Origin: Bradyrhizobium sp. AS23.2
Lineage (GTDB): Bacteria > Pseudomonadota > Alphaproteobacteria > Rhizobiales > Xanthobacteraceae
DNA length: 64,000 nucleotides
NCBI RefSeq assembly: GCF_001908185.1
Contig: NZ_LGHM01000047.1
Coordinates: 1 to 64,000, forward strand
Reading direction: 5' to 3'
Position 1 is the first letter of the stretch. Every line of letters starts with the position of its first letter. The translations under genes and the position numbers were made by a program. Positions 27,068 through 35,218 of the stretch are shown here, piece by piece. The notes beneath the pieces are model-generated. The model was not told the origin of the DNA. It was given only the letters and a program-made list of their open reading frames with translations, and did not search any database.

Positions 27068-27912
27068 CGAGGCCGCAGGAGGTCGATCCCGCGCAGATTC
27101 GCGCGCGCTATCCCGATGTGTTCGACCGGCCGGCCTCGTCGCGGCTCGCGACGCCGGCAATGATCGTCGCCGCGTTCGCGATCCTGGTGTACGGCCTCGT
27201 CGATCTCGATTTCTCGCCCTCACGGTTCTTCGCAGGTCTCAGCCAGCTCGGCTGGATCAGCCTGATGATGATTCCGCCGGATCCCGGCTCCTCGCTATCG
27301 GTCTACCTGAAGGCGCTCGGCGAGACGCTGTCGATCGCATTGCTCGGCACCACGCTGGCGGCGCTGTTCGCGCTTCCGGTCAGCCTGCTTGCCGCGCGCA
27401 ACGTGGTGCCGTCGACGATCGTGCGCTTCGCTATCAGGCGCTTCCTGGATTCGATCCGCGGTATCGACACGCTGATCTGGGCGCTGGTGTGGATCAATGT
27501 CGTCGGGCTCGGCCCGTTCGCCGGCGTGCTCGCCATCGCGGTGTCGGACTTCGGCGCCTTCGGCAAGCTGTTCTCGGAGGCGATCGAGGGCGCCGACCAG
27601 AAGCAGGTCGAAGGCATCCGCGCCTCCGGCGGCAGCGCGCTGCACGAGATCCGCTTCGGTCTCCTGCCGCAGGTCCTGCCGGTCATTGCCGGCCAGGTGC
27701 TCTATTTCATCGAGTCCAACACGCGCTCGGCCACCATCATCGGCATCGTCGGCGCCGGCGGCATCGGGCTCCAGCTCGCCGAGCAGATCCGCGTGCTGGA
27801 ATGGCAGAAGGTGTCATTCCTGATCCTGATGATCCTGGTCGCGGTCGCCGCGATCGATTTCATCTCGGGCAAGCTCCGCTTCGCCATCATCGGGCGGCGG
27901 GCGGTGGCGTAA
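27064..27912 (+). CDS. phnE2: phosphonate ABC transporter permease PhnE (second)
   Basis: 282 residues from GTG 27064, which overlaps the TGA of the first permease by 4 bases; a longer frame from 26800 merely runs inside the previous gene. It has the same family pattern as its neighbour: LSIALLGTTLAALFALPVSLLAA, GPFAGVLAIAVSDFGAFGKLFSEAIEGAD, the EAA-like GIRASGGSALHEIRFGLLPQV, and IVGAGGIGLQLAEQIRV. Two nonidentical PhnE subunits are common in alphaproteobacterial systems and form a heterodimeric channel. Last gene of the transport operon; a palindromic repeat follows. Confidence 0.93.
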   Translation: MTRPQEVDPAQIRARYPDVFDRPASSRLATPAMIVAAFAILVYGLVDLDFSPSRFFAGLSQLGWISLMMIPPDPGSSLSVYLKALGETLSIALLGTTLAALFALPVSLLAARNVVPSTIVRFAIRRFLDSIRGIDTLIWALVWINVVGLGPFAGVLAIAVSDFGAFGKLFSEAIEGADQKQVEGIRASGGSALHEIRFGLLPQVLPVIAGQVLYFIESNTRSATIIGIVGAGGIGLQLAEQIRVLEWQKVSFLILMILVAVAAIDFISGKLRFAIIGRRAVA

Positions 27913-27922
27913 TCGCCAGCAC

Positions 27923-28020
27923 CGTAGGGTGGGCAAAGCGAAGCGTGCCCACCGCTCACGTCGACATCGCGAGAAAGATGGTGGGCACGGCGCGAAGTGC
28001 GCGCCTTTGCCCACCCTACG
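27923..28020. repeat. palindromic intergenic repeat ending inside phnF
   Basis: Perfect 16-bp arms, CGTAGGGTGGGCAAAG (27923-27938) and its complement (28005-28020), with inner pairing around CGTGCCCACC / GGTGGGCACG. It lies between convergent phnE2 and phnF and could terminate both. Its right arm supplies the phnF stop codon. Confidence 0.85.
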
Positions 28021-28744
28021 ATTCCACCAGAAACTCCACCCGCTCCGCGGCAAAGCGCGAATGTTTCGTCACCAGCGGCTTGCCCTCGAGATCGTGGTCG
28101 GTCGCATCGACCACCAGGATCGGCCGTCCCAGCGGGAGGTCGAGCCGGGCGGCATCGGTCGCGTCCACGATGCCGGCGGTGATCCGGGTCGCGCCACGGC
28201 GGTAGTCGCGGACGCCGTAATGTTCGAGCAGCTTCGTCATTGAGCGCGTCGCGGCAAATACATTGCCCGCGCCTGGAAACAATTCCGCCGACAGCCAGGT
28301 GGTGGAGACGCAAATCGGCGTGCGGTCGGCGAGGCGTATCGCCTCGATCCGCACCAGCGGCGCGCCGGCCTTCAATCCCAGTTCCCGCGCGAGCTCACGG
28401 GTCGCAATGTCTTCGGTGGCCTCGATCAGCTGCCCGCGTGGCTCACGGCCGCCGGCGCCGACGATCTCGGAGAAGCGCGTGCGCGAGCGCAGCGGATAGG
28501 CGAGGCGCTGCGCCTCGACGTAGGTTCCGCTGCCGCGCTCGGCCCGCACCAGGCCACGCTCCGCAAGCGCAGCCAGCGCACGCCGCACGGTGTGACGATT
28601 CACGCGATAGGTTTCGGCGATCTCCATCTCGCCCGGCAGCTTGTCGCCGGCCGCAAAGCGGCCGTCGGCGATGCCGCGTTCGATTCCGTCGGCGACGAGG
28701 CGCCATAGCGCGACGCCCGAGGAGGCTGTGTCCTGCATGCTCAT
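28016..28744 (-). CDS. phnF: GntR/HutC-type regulator PhnF
   Basis: 242 residues. An N-terminal GntR winged helix (ALWRLVADGIERGIADGRFAAGDKLPGEMEIAETYRVNRHTVRRALAALAERGLV, ~13-65) is followed by a UTRA ligand domain (RTRFSEIVGAGGREPRGQLIEATEDIA... APLVRIEAIRLADRTPICVSTTWLSAELFPG). PhnF homologues repress phosphonate genes and bind short TATAGAC-type palindromes. It is divergent from phnG, and a perfect 30-bp palindrome with TCTAT/ATAGA arms lies in front of phnG, which fits its operator. The stop codon TAG lies within a palindromic repeat, so the last residues may be of recent origin. Confidence 0.9.
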   Translation of the reverse strand: MSMQDTASSGVALWRLVADGIERGIADGRFAAGDKLPGEMEIAETYRVNRHTVRRALAALAERGLVRAERGSGTYVEAQRLAYPLRSRTRFSEIVGAGGREPRGQLIEATEDIATRELARELGLKAGAPLVRIEAIRLADRTPICVSTTWLSAELFPGAGNVFAATRSMTKLLEHYGVRDYRRGATRITAGIVDATDAARLDLPLGRPILVVDATDHDLEGKPLVTKHSRFAAERVEFLVES

Positions 28745-28777
28745 GTCGTCGGATAAGCTAGCCCAGAAATCACACCT

Positions 28778-28795
28778 TTGTCACGAAACAGTCAT
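28778..28795 (+). promoter_or_regulatory. Pho-box-like site upstream of phnG
   Basis: TTGTCAC-GAAA-CAGTCAT, two 7-mers with 4-base spacing, matching the PhoB half-site CTGTCAT in 5 and 6 of 7 positions. It sits 12 bp before the long palindrome and about 65 bp before the phnG start, where an activator would be placed. Confidence 0.7.
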
Positions 28796-28807
28796 GGCGC
28801 TTCCGTA

Positions 28808-28837
28808 TGAAGTTGTCTATTATTATAGACAACTTCA
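28808..28837. promoter_or_regulatory. perfect 30-bp palindrome, likely PhnF operator
   Basis: Arms of 13 bp, TGAAGTTGTCTAT (28808-28820) and its exact complement (28825-28837), around a TATT centre. The inner TCTAT...ATAGA part resembles operators of GntR/HutC regulators and reported PhnF sites. It lies between the Pho box and the GTG start of phnG at 28861, where binding would block the promoter or elongation. Confidence 0.75.
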
Positions 28838-28860
28838 ATTCGGCAAGTTCGGTGGATTTG

Positions 28861-29316
28861 GTGACCCAGCACAACAACCAGCAAGCCCAGCGCAAGGCCG
28901 CGATGGCCGTGCTGGCGCACGCGGAGGCGGGCGAGATCGCCGCTCGCCTCCGCACAATCGCCTTGCCCGGCCATCTGGATCTGCGCGAGCCGGAAAACGG
29001 CCTGGTCATGCTGCGCGGACGGGCCGGCGGCGACGGCGCGCCGTTCAACCTCGGCGAAGCGACGGTGTCGCGTGCGGCGGTCCGCCTTGCGAGCGGCGAA
29101 GTCGGCTTCGGCTACACCCTCGGGCGCGACGGTGAGAAGGCGCGACTGATCGCGCTCTGCGATGCGCTGGTGCAGTCCAGCGATTTTGGCGAAGCGGTGG
29201 AGCGGGACGTTATCGGGCCGTTGCGCGAGCAGCTTATGATGAGGCGCAACCAGGCCGCGGCTGAGACCGCCGCGACGAAGGTTGATTTCTACACCATGGT
29301 GCGCGGTGAGGGGTGA
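28861..29316 (+). CDS. phnG: C-P lyase subunit PhnG
   Basis: 151 residues from GTG 28861 with GGTGGA five bases upstream. A longer frame from ATG 28807 would place the operator palindrome inside the coding region and adds a non-homologous N-terminus, so it is rejected. Seen: MAVLAHAEAGEIAARL, LREPENGLVMLRGRAGGDGAPFNLGEATVSRAAVRL, GFGYTLGRDGEKARLIALCDAL, the typical PhnG pattern. PhnG with PhnH, PhnI and PhnJ forms the C-P lyase core; PhnG and PhnI help displace adenine from ATP by phosphonate. First gene of an eight-gene phn operon plus a flavoprotein gene. Confidence 0.92.
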   Translation: MTQHNNQQAQRKAAMAVLAHAEAGEIAARLRTIALPGHLDLREPENGLVMLRGRAGGDGAPFNLGEATVSRAAVRLASGEVGFGYTLGRDGEKARLIALCDALVQSSDFGEAVERDVIGPLREQLMMRRNQAAAETAATKVDFYTMVRGEG

Positions 29317-29320
29317 GGTC

Positions 29321-29932
29321 ATGACCACGATTACGGAACTGCCGCCGGGTTTCGCCGACAAGGTCTTGTCGGCGCAATCGACCTTTCGATCGGTGATGGA
29401 CGCGATGGCGCGGCCGGGCTCGGTCCAGCGCATCGTGCCGATGGCGGGAGCGCCTGAGACGATGATGCGGGGCACCGCCGCGATCGCGCTGACGCTGTTC
29501 GATCACGACACGCCGCTCTGGCTCGATGCGCGGATGTCCGACAGTTCCGACGTGGTGAAGTGGCTCAAGTTCCACACCGGCGCGCCGGTCGTTCAGGACT
29601 CTTCGATTGCGAGCTTTGCGCTGATCAGCGATGGCGCCTTGCTTCCAGCACTCGAGCGCTTTGCGCTCGGTACGAGCGAGTATCCGGATCGTTCGACGAC
29701 GGTGATCGTCCAGGTCGAAAGCCTGGATGCGGGACACGGCTTCGAGCTGCGCGGTCCGGGCATCGATGGTGTTGCAGCTCTGCAGGCGGCCATCAGGCCT
29801 GCCGACCTGTTCGAGCGCCTGCGTGTCAACGAGCGGCTGCTTCCGCGCGGCATCGACGTGGTGCTGGTCGCCGACGACGCCGTGGTTGCGATCCCGCGGA
29901 CCACGCGTGTCGTAAACAAGGGAAGCAAGTAG
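29321..29932 (+). CDS. phnH: C-P lyase subunit PhnH
   Basis: 203 residues from ATG 29321, GTGAGG upstream. Pattern of PhnH: FRSVMDAMARPGSVQRI near residue 25, LTLFDHDTPLWLD, FHTGAPVV, FALISDG, GTSEYPDRSTTVIVQVESL, and ELRGPGIDG. PhnH has a PLP-transferase-like fold without the cofactor and binds at the PhnG/I/J core. It begins 5 bp after phnG stops and ends one base before phnI, so tightly coupled. Confidence 0.92.
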   Translation: MTTITELPPGFADKVLSAQSTFRSVMDAMARPGSVQRIVPMAGAPETMMRGTAAIALTLFDHDTPLWLDARMSDSSDVVKWLKFHTGAPVVQDSSIASFALISDGALLPALERFALGTSEYPDRSTTVIVQVESLDAGHGFELRGPGIDGVAALQAAIRPADLFERLRVNERLLPRGIDVVLVADDAVVAIPRTTRVVNKGSK

Positions 29933-29933
29933 T

Positions 29934-31037
29934 ATGTATGTCGCAGTCAAAGGCGGCGAACGCGCCATCGAGAATGCCCATCGCCTGCTCGCAAATGCGC
30001 GGCGCGGCGATCAAAGTGTGCCGGAAGTTACGCTCGACCAGATCTCGGAGCAGCTCGGCCTCGCTGTAGACCGCGTCATGAGCGAAGGCTCGCTCTATGA
30101 TCGCGAGCTCGCGGCGCTCGCCATCAAGCAGGCGCGCGGCGACCTGATCGAGGCGATCTTCCTGGTCCGTGCCTTCCGCGCCACCCTACCGCGCTTCGGC
30201 ACGAGCGAGCCTGTCGACACCGGCGCGATGCGGGTGCAGCGGCGGGTGTCTGCGACCTTCAAGGATATTCCCGGCGGCCAGATCCTTGGGCCGACCTTCG
30301 ACTATACGCACCGCCTGCTCGATCCGACACTTGGCCAGGGCTTTGTGCCTGAAGTGCCGGCGACGGCCGAAGCTTCGACGGCACCCACGCCGCGTGTGAC
30401 CGATATTTTGGGCCGCGACGGGCTGATCGAATCCTCGCCGCGGTCCGAGGACGGCGCCAGCGTTGGCGATCTCACCCGCGAGCCGCTGAACTTCCCGGCC
30501 GATCGCGACCTGCGCCTGCAAAATCTGGCGCGCGGAGACGAAGGGTTTTTGTTGGCGATGGGCTACTCCACCCAGCGCGGCTACGGCCGCAATCACCCCT
30601 TCGTTGGCGAGATCCGCTTCGGCGAGGTCGAGGTCGAATTTTCCGCCGAGGACGTCGGCTTTGCCGTGCCGCTTGGCTCGATCGAGCTCACCGAGTGCCA
30701 GATGGTCAACCAGTTCAAGGGCTCGGCCACGGAAGCGCCGTGCTTCACCCGCGGCTACGGTCTTGCCTTCGGCCAGAGCGAGCGCAAGACCATGTCGATG
30801 GCGCTGGTCGATCGCGCGCTGCGTGCCCGCGAGCTGGGTGAAGAAGCAGTCGCACCGGCGCAAGATGAAGAATTCGTGATGTCGCATTCGGACAACGTCC
30901 AGGCAACCGGCTTCGTCGAGCATCTGAAGCTGCCGCATTACGTCGACTTCCAGTCCGAGCTCGGCCTCCTGCGGAAGCTGCGCAAGGAGTTTGCCGAGGC
31001 CAATGCGCCTGAAGCCATGAAGGAGGCCGCGGAATGA
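29934..31037 (+). CDS. phnI: C-P lyase subunit PhnI
   Basis: 367 residues. Starts MYVAVKGGERAIENAHRLLA, identical in style to known PhnI proteins, with VPEVTLDQISEQLGLAVDRVMSEGSLYDRELAALAIKQARGD and RGYGRNHPFVGEIRFGEVEVE further on. PhnI is the nucleosidase component that, with PhnG, PhnH and PhnL, makes ribose 1-alkylphosphonate 5-triphosphate from ATP and phosphonate. Its stop overlaps the phnJ start by 4 bases (ATGA). Confidence 0.94.
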   Translation: MYVAVKGGERAIENAHRLLANARRGDQSVPEVTLDQISEQLGLAVDRVMSEGSLYDRELAALAIKQARGDLIEAIFLVRAFRATLPRFGTSEPVDTGAMRVQRRVSATFKDIPGGQILGPTFDYTHRLLDPTLGQGFVPEVPATAEASTAPTPRVTDILGRDGLIESSPRSEDGASVGDLTREPLNFPADRDLRLQNLARGDEGFLLAMGYSTQRGYGRNHPFVGEIRFGEVEVEFSAEDVGFAVPLGSIELTECQMVNQFKGSATEAPCFTRGYGLAFGQSERKTMSMALVDRALRARELGEEAVAPAQDEEFVMSHSDNVQATGFVEHLKLPHYVDFQSELGLLRKLRKEFAEANAPEAMKEAAE

Positions 31038-31930
31038 ACGCGCCCGCCTACAATTTCGCCTATCTCGACGAGCAGACCAAGCGGATGATCCGCCGCGCGA
31101 TCCTGAAGGCGATCGCGATTCCCGGCTACCAGGTGCCGTTCGCCGGCCGCGAAATGCCGATGCCTTATGGCTGGGGCACCGGCGGCGTGCAGGTCACGGC
31201 CGCGATCCTTGGGCCCCAGGATGTGCTGAAGGTGATCGACCAGGGTTCCGACGACACCACGAATGCGATCTCGATCCGCAAGTTCTTCGCCAAGACCGCC
31301 GGCGTGGCGACGACGACGTCGACGGACGAGGCGACCGTGATCCAGACCCGTCACCGCATTCCGGAGACGGCGCTGCACGAGAAACAGGTGCTGGTCTATC
31401 AGGTGCCGATCCCGGAGCCGCTGCGTTTCCTCGAGCCGCGCGAGACCGAGACGCGGCGCATGCATGCGCTCGCCGAATACGGCCTGATGCATGTGAAGCT
31501 CTATGAGGACATCGCCCGCTTCGGCCACATCGCGACCGCCTATGCCTATCCTGTCAAGGTGAACGCGCGCTATGTGATGGACCCGTCGCCGACGCCGAAG
31601 TTCGACAATCCCAAGATGGACAATTGCCCGGCATTGCAGCTGTTCGGCGCCGGCCGCGAGAAGCGGATCTACGCGATCCCACCCTATACCCAGGTGGTGT
31701 CGCTCGATTTCGAGGATCATCCGTTCGAGCCCTACCGCTTCAACGCGCCCTGCGCGCTGTGCGGCGCCGAGAATTCCTATCTCGACGAGATCGTGACCGA
31801 CGACAAGGGCGGGCGCATGTTCGTGTGCTCGGACACCGACTATTGCGAGGGCCGCCAGGCCGCCGGCCATCACGGCAGCCTGAGTGCCGCGCCGTACAAG
31901 GAGAGGGCGCAAAGGGGCTCACATGGCTGA
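31034..31930 (+). CDS. phnJ: C-P lyase radical SAM subunit PhnJ
   Basis: 298 residues. PhnJ cleaves the carbon-phosphorus bond of ribose 1-alkylphosphonate 5-phosphate by radical SAM chemistry, giving an alkane and a cyclic ribose phosphate. The four-cysteine cluster region is intact near the C-terminus: APCALCGAENSYLDEIV, then MFVCSDTDYCEGR. The catalytic region GCGGVQVT-like motif appears as YGWGTGGVQVTAAILG. The gene overlaps phnI by 4 and phnK by 8 bases. Confidence 0.95.
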   Translation: MNAPAYNFAYLDEQTKRMIRRAILKAIAIPGYQVPFAGREMPMPYGWGTGGVQVTAAILGPQDVLKVIDQGSDDTTNAISIRKFFAKTAGVATTTSTDEATVIQTRHRIPETALHEKQVLVYQVPIPEPLRFLEPRETETRRMHALAEYGLMHVKLYEDIARFGHIATAYAYPVKVNARYVMDPSPTPKFDNPKMDNCPALQLFGAGREKRIYAIPPYTQVVSLDFEDHPFEPYRFNAPCALCGAENSYLDEIVTDDKGGRMFVCSDTDYCEGRQAAGHHGSLSAAPYKERAQRGSHG

Positions 31931-32720
31931 TCTCGATACTCTTGAAAACGACCAGCCGCTGCTGGTTGCCGAGTCCCTCAGCAAGTCCTACGGTCGCATC
32001 GCCGCGTGCCGCGATGTGTCCTTTGCGCTCTATCCCGGCGAGGTGCTGGCGATCGTCGGCGAATCCGGCTCGGGCAAGTCGACGCTGCTGCAGATGCTGT
32101 CGGGCCAGCTCGCGCCCAGCGCGGGCCAGGTGTCCTACCGGATGCGCGACGGCATCACCCGCGATCTCACGACGCTGGGCGAAGCCGAGCGGCGCTTCCT
32201 GTTCCGTACCGATTGGGGCTATGTGCACCAGGATCCCGCGCAGGGTCTGCGCATGGCGGTGTCGGCCGGCGCCAATGTCGGCGAGCGGCTGATGGCGGTC
32301 GGGTGGAATCACTACGGCCGCATTCGCGACACCGCATCCGACTGGCTCACCCGCGTCGAAATCGACATCGCGCGCATCGACGATGCGCCGCGCACCTATT
32401 CTGGCGGCATGCGCCAGCGCCTTCAGATCGCGCGCAACCTCGTCACCGAGCCGCGGCTGGTGTTCATGGACGAGCCGACCGGCGGCCTCGACGTGTCCGT
32501 GCAGGCGCGCCTGCTCGACCTCGTGCGCAGCCTCGTCGCCGAGCTGCACCTCGCCGTCGTCATCGTCACCCACGATCTCGCTGTCGCGCGATTGCTGTCG
32601 CATCGCGTGATGGTGATGAAAGGTGGCCGTGTCATCGAGACCGGTCTCACCGACCAGGTGCTCGACGATCCGCGCGAGCCCTATACCCAACTCCTCGTCT
32701 CCTCGATTCTGCCGCCATGA
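31923..32720 (+). CDS. phnK: C-P lyase ABC-type protein PhnK
   Basis: 265 residues from ATG 31923. ABC motifs: Walker A GESGSGKST, signature TYSGGMRQRLQIARNL, Walker B LVFMDEPTGGLDVS, H-loop IVTHDLAVARLL. The YRMRDGITRDL and FRTDWGYVHQDPAQGLRM segments are PhnK hallmarks. PhnK is not a transporter: it docks on PhnJ of the C-P lyase core and together with PhnL is thought to use ATP to drive turnover. It overlaps phnJ by 8 bases and phnL by 4. Confidence 0.93.
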   Translation: MADLDTLENDQPLLVAESLSKSYGRIAACRDVSFALYPGEVLAIVGESGSGKSTLLQMLSGQLAPSAGQVSYRMRDGITRDLTTLGEAERRFLFRTDWGYVHQDPAQGLRMAVSAGANVGERLMAVGWNHYGRIRDTASDWLTRVEIDIARIDDAPRTYSGGMRQRLQIARNLVTEPRLVFMDEPTGGLDVSVQARLLDLVRSLVAELHLAVVIVTHDLAVARLLSHRVMVMKGGRVIETGLTDQVLDDPREPYTQLLVSSILPP

Positions 32721-33427
32721 GCCAGCCGATGACCGCCATGATCGACGTCACTGATGCCAAGAAGACCTTTACGATGCACCTGCAAGGCGGCATCGAATTG
32801 CCGGTGGTCCGCGGCGTGACCTTCCACGTCAACCCGGGCGAATGCGTCGTGCTGTCCGGCCCGTCCGGCGCGGGCAAGTCGTCGATCCTGAAGATGATCT
32901 TCGGGAATTACCGCTGCGACTCCGGCCGCATCGGCATCCGCCATCGCGGTGCGCTGATCGATCTCGCCACGGCCGAGCCGCGGCAGGTGCTCAACATCCG
33001 CCGCTCAACCATCGGCTATGTCAGCCAGTTCCTGCGTGCGGTGCCGCGCGTTGCGACCATCGACGTCGTCGCCGAACCCCTGATCGTCACTGGCATGGCA
33101 CGCACGGAAGCGCAGCAGCGCGCGGGCGCGCTCCTGCATCGTCTCAATATCCCCGAGCGGCTCTGGCAGCTTCCGCCCGCCACCTTCTCCGGCGGCGAGC
33201 AGCAGCGCGTCAACATCGCGCGCGGCTTCATCTCGGACCTGCCGATCCTGCTGCTGGACGAGCCGACCGCCTCGCTCGACGCAGCAAACCGTGCTGTCGT
33301 GGTCGAGCTGGTTGCCGAGAAGAAGCGCCAGGGCGTCGCCATGGTCGCGATTGTGCATGACGACGAGATCCGCCATCTGATTGCCGACCGCATTGTCGAC
33401 GTCACCAGCTTTGCCGCCGCGGCCTGA
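32717..33427 (+). CDS. phnL: C-P lyase ABC-type protein PhnL
   Basis: 236 residues from ATG 32717 (ATGA overlap with phnK); the longer frame from 32006 lies inside phnK and is not real. Walker A SGPSGAGKSS, signature FSGGEQQRVNIARGFI, Walker B ILLLDEPTASLDA, H-loop IVHDDEI. The VLNIRRSTIGYVSQFLRAVPRV segment is typical of PhnL. With PhnK it forms the ATPase layer on the C-P lyase core. Confidence 0.93.
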   Translation: MSQPMTAMIDVTDAKKTFTMHLQGGIELPVVRGVTFHVNPGECVVLSGPSGAGKSSILKMIFGNYRCDSGRIGIRHRGALIDLATAEPRQVLNIRRSTIGYVSQFLRAVPRVATIDVVAEPLIVTGMARTEAQQRAGALLHRLNIPERLWQLPPATFSGGEQQRVNIARGFISDLPILLLDEPTASLDAANRAVVVELVAEKKRQGVAMVAIVHDDEIRHLIADRIVDVTSFAAAA

Positions 33428-33441
33428 AGGAAGACAAGGAA

Positions 33442-34599
33442 ATGAACGCCAAGCCGAAGGAAACCGTGATCGCCAACGCCAGGATCGTCCTGGCTGACCG
33501 GGTGATCGAACAGGGTTGGCTCGCTCTCGCCGATGGACGCATTGCCGACGTCGGCGAGGGCAGGGCGCCCGCGGGCGCGGAGGATGCCGGAGGCGACCTG
33601 ATCATGCCCGGCCTGATCGAGCTCCACACCGATCATCTCGAGGCGCACTACGTGCCGCGGCCAAAGGTGTTCTGGAATCCGGTCGCGGCCGTCATCTCCT
33701 ATGACGGCCAGCTCGCCACATCAGGCATCACGACCGTGTTCGACTCGCTCCGGGTCTGGCGCGAGGACGGTGCCGAGGAAGTCGATGGCCGCGCCGGCGT
33801 GCTCGCCGCCGCGATCACCACCGCGCGAGACGCCGCCCTGCTGCGTGCCGACCATTTCCTGCATCTGCGCTGTGAAATCCCGATGCCGAGCGTGGTCGAG
33901 GAGGCCAAGGAGCTGATCGACCGTCCCGACGTCCGGCTGATGTCGTTGATGGACCATACCCCCGGCCAGCGCCAGTTCCGCGACGAGGTCAAGCTGCGCG
34001 ACTATTACCGCGGCAAGGGCGGTGGCAAGACCGATGCTGAGCTCGACGAGCTGTTCGCGAAGCGCTCCGAGTATCAGAAGGCCTATGCCGCGACCAACAT
34101 GCGCCAGATCGTGGCGCTGGCGCATGAGTACAAGATCCCGCTCGCCAGCCATGACGACACCACCGACGAGAACGTTGCGGATGCCGTGCGCGATCGCGTT
34201 TCGGTGGCGGAATTTCCGACCACGCTGGAGGCCGCGCGCGGCCTGCATCAGGCCGGCATCGACATTTTGATGGGCGCACCGAACGTGGTGCGCGGCGGCT
34301 CGCATTCCGGCAACATCGCCGCGGTCGATCTCGCCCGCGAAGGCCTGCTCGACATCCTGTCGTCGGACTACATCCCGTCGAGCCTTTTGATGGGCGCGCT
34401 GCAGCTGCCTGAGCATGTGCCGGCGATCAGCCTTCCTGCGGCGGTTCGTACTGTTACGAAGACGCCCGCCGAGGCGGTCGGCCTGTCCGATCGCGGCGAG
34501 GTCGCAGTCGGCAAGCGCGCCGACCTGATCCGCGTGCATGTCGCGGGCAGCGTTCCCGTCGTCCGCAGCGTCTGGCGCGAAGGGCGCCGTGTCGCATGA
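33442..34599 (+). CDS. phnM: ribose 1-alkylphosphonate 5-triphosphate diphosphatase PhnM
   Basis: 385 residues. Close to E. coli PhnM in pattern: [124 protein letters not shown]. It hydrolyses the triphosphate of the PhnGHI product to the monophosphate used by PhnJ. It begins 14 bp after phnL and overlaps phnN by 4 bases. This copy is the canonical one of two in the window; the other is at 22255-23448. Confidence 0.94.
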   Translation: MNAKPKETVIANARIVLADRVIEQGWLALADGRIADVGEGRAPAGAEDAGGDLIMPGLIELHTDHLEAHYVPRPKVFWNPVAAVISYDGQLATSGITTVFDSLRVWREDGAEEVDGRAGVLAAAITTARDAALLRADHFLHLRCEIPMPSVVEEAKELIDRPDVRLMSLMDHTPGQRQFRDEVKLRDYYRGKGGGKTDAELDELFAKRSEYQKAYAATNMRQIVALAHEYKIPLASHDDTTDENVADAVRDRVSVAEFPTTLEAARGLHQAGIDILMGAPNVVRGGSHSGNIAAVDLAREGLLDILSSDYIPSSLLMGALQLPEHVPAISLPAAVRTVTKTPAEAVGLSDRGEVAVGKRADLIRVHVAGSVPVVRSVWREGRRVA

Positions 34600-35192
34600 G
34601 CGAGACCATGACCACGGCGCCGGAGCAGGCGGGCGGGATCGGACCCGGGCGGCTCGTGCTCGTGGTCGGTCCGAGCGGCGCCGGCAAGGACACGCTGTTG
34701 CGGCTTGCGCGGGCGGCCTGCATCGACGATCACGAAATCGTCTTCCCGCGCCGTATCGTGACGCGCGAATCGTCCGCCGACGAAGACAATGTCGCGCTCG
34801 GTGCTGACGAATTCCGCCGCGCGCGGGAGCATGGCGATTTCGCCGTGCACTGGGAGGCGCACGGGCATTCCTATGCCCTGCCGCGCGAAATCAACGATGA
34901 TATCCGCGCCGGGCGCGCGGTCGTCGCCAATGTCTCGCGCACGGTAATTGGCGCGCTGCGCCAGGCCTACGCCAATGTCGTGGTCGTCGCGATCACGGCG
35001 CCGCCGGACGTGCTGGCGCAGCGGCTCGCCGCGCGCGCGCGTCACAGCGACGGCAATATTGCGGACCGGCTCGCGCGCAGCGTCGATGATGCATCGGCCA
35101 GTGCCGATGTTACTATCCTTAACGCCGGTAGCGCGGACTATCACGGTCGCCAGCTCGTGCGCGTCATCAGGAATGAATGCTGGCGCGAGTAG
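34596..35192 (+). CDS. phnN: ribose 1,5-bisphosphokinase PhnN
   Basis: 198 residues. P-loop kinase of the guanylate-kinase type: LVLVVGPSGAGKDTLLRLAR near residue 20, then FPRRIVTRESSADEDN, FAVHWEAHGHSYALP and the lid-type RQAYANVVVVAITAPPDVLAQRLAARARHSDGNIADRLAR. PhnN makes phosphoribosyl diphosphate from ribose 1,5-bisphosphate, returning the ribose carrier of the C-P lyase pathway to metabolism. It overlaps the phnM stop by 4 bases. Confidence 0.93.
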   Translation: MSETMTTAPEQAGGIGPGRLVLVVGPSGAGKDTLLRLARAACIDDHEIVFPRRIVTRESSADEDNVALGADEFRRAREHGDFAVHWEAHGHSYALPREINDDIRAGRAVVANVSRTVIGALRQAYANVVVVAITAPPDVLAQRLAARARHSDGNIADRLARSVDDASASADVTILNAGSADYHGRQLVRVIRNECWRE

Positions 35193-35218
35193 TCGCCGGC
35201 AGAACAGGAGAGAGTGGA

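Noticed and set aside
28807..28860. An N-terminal extension of phnG from ATG 28807
   Set aside because: It would encode the 30-bp palindrome and adds residues not expected in PhnG; GTG 28861 has its own ribosome site.
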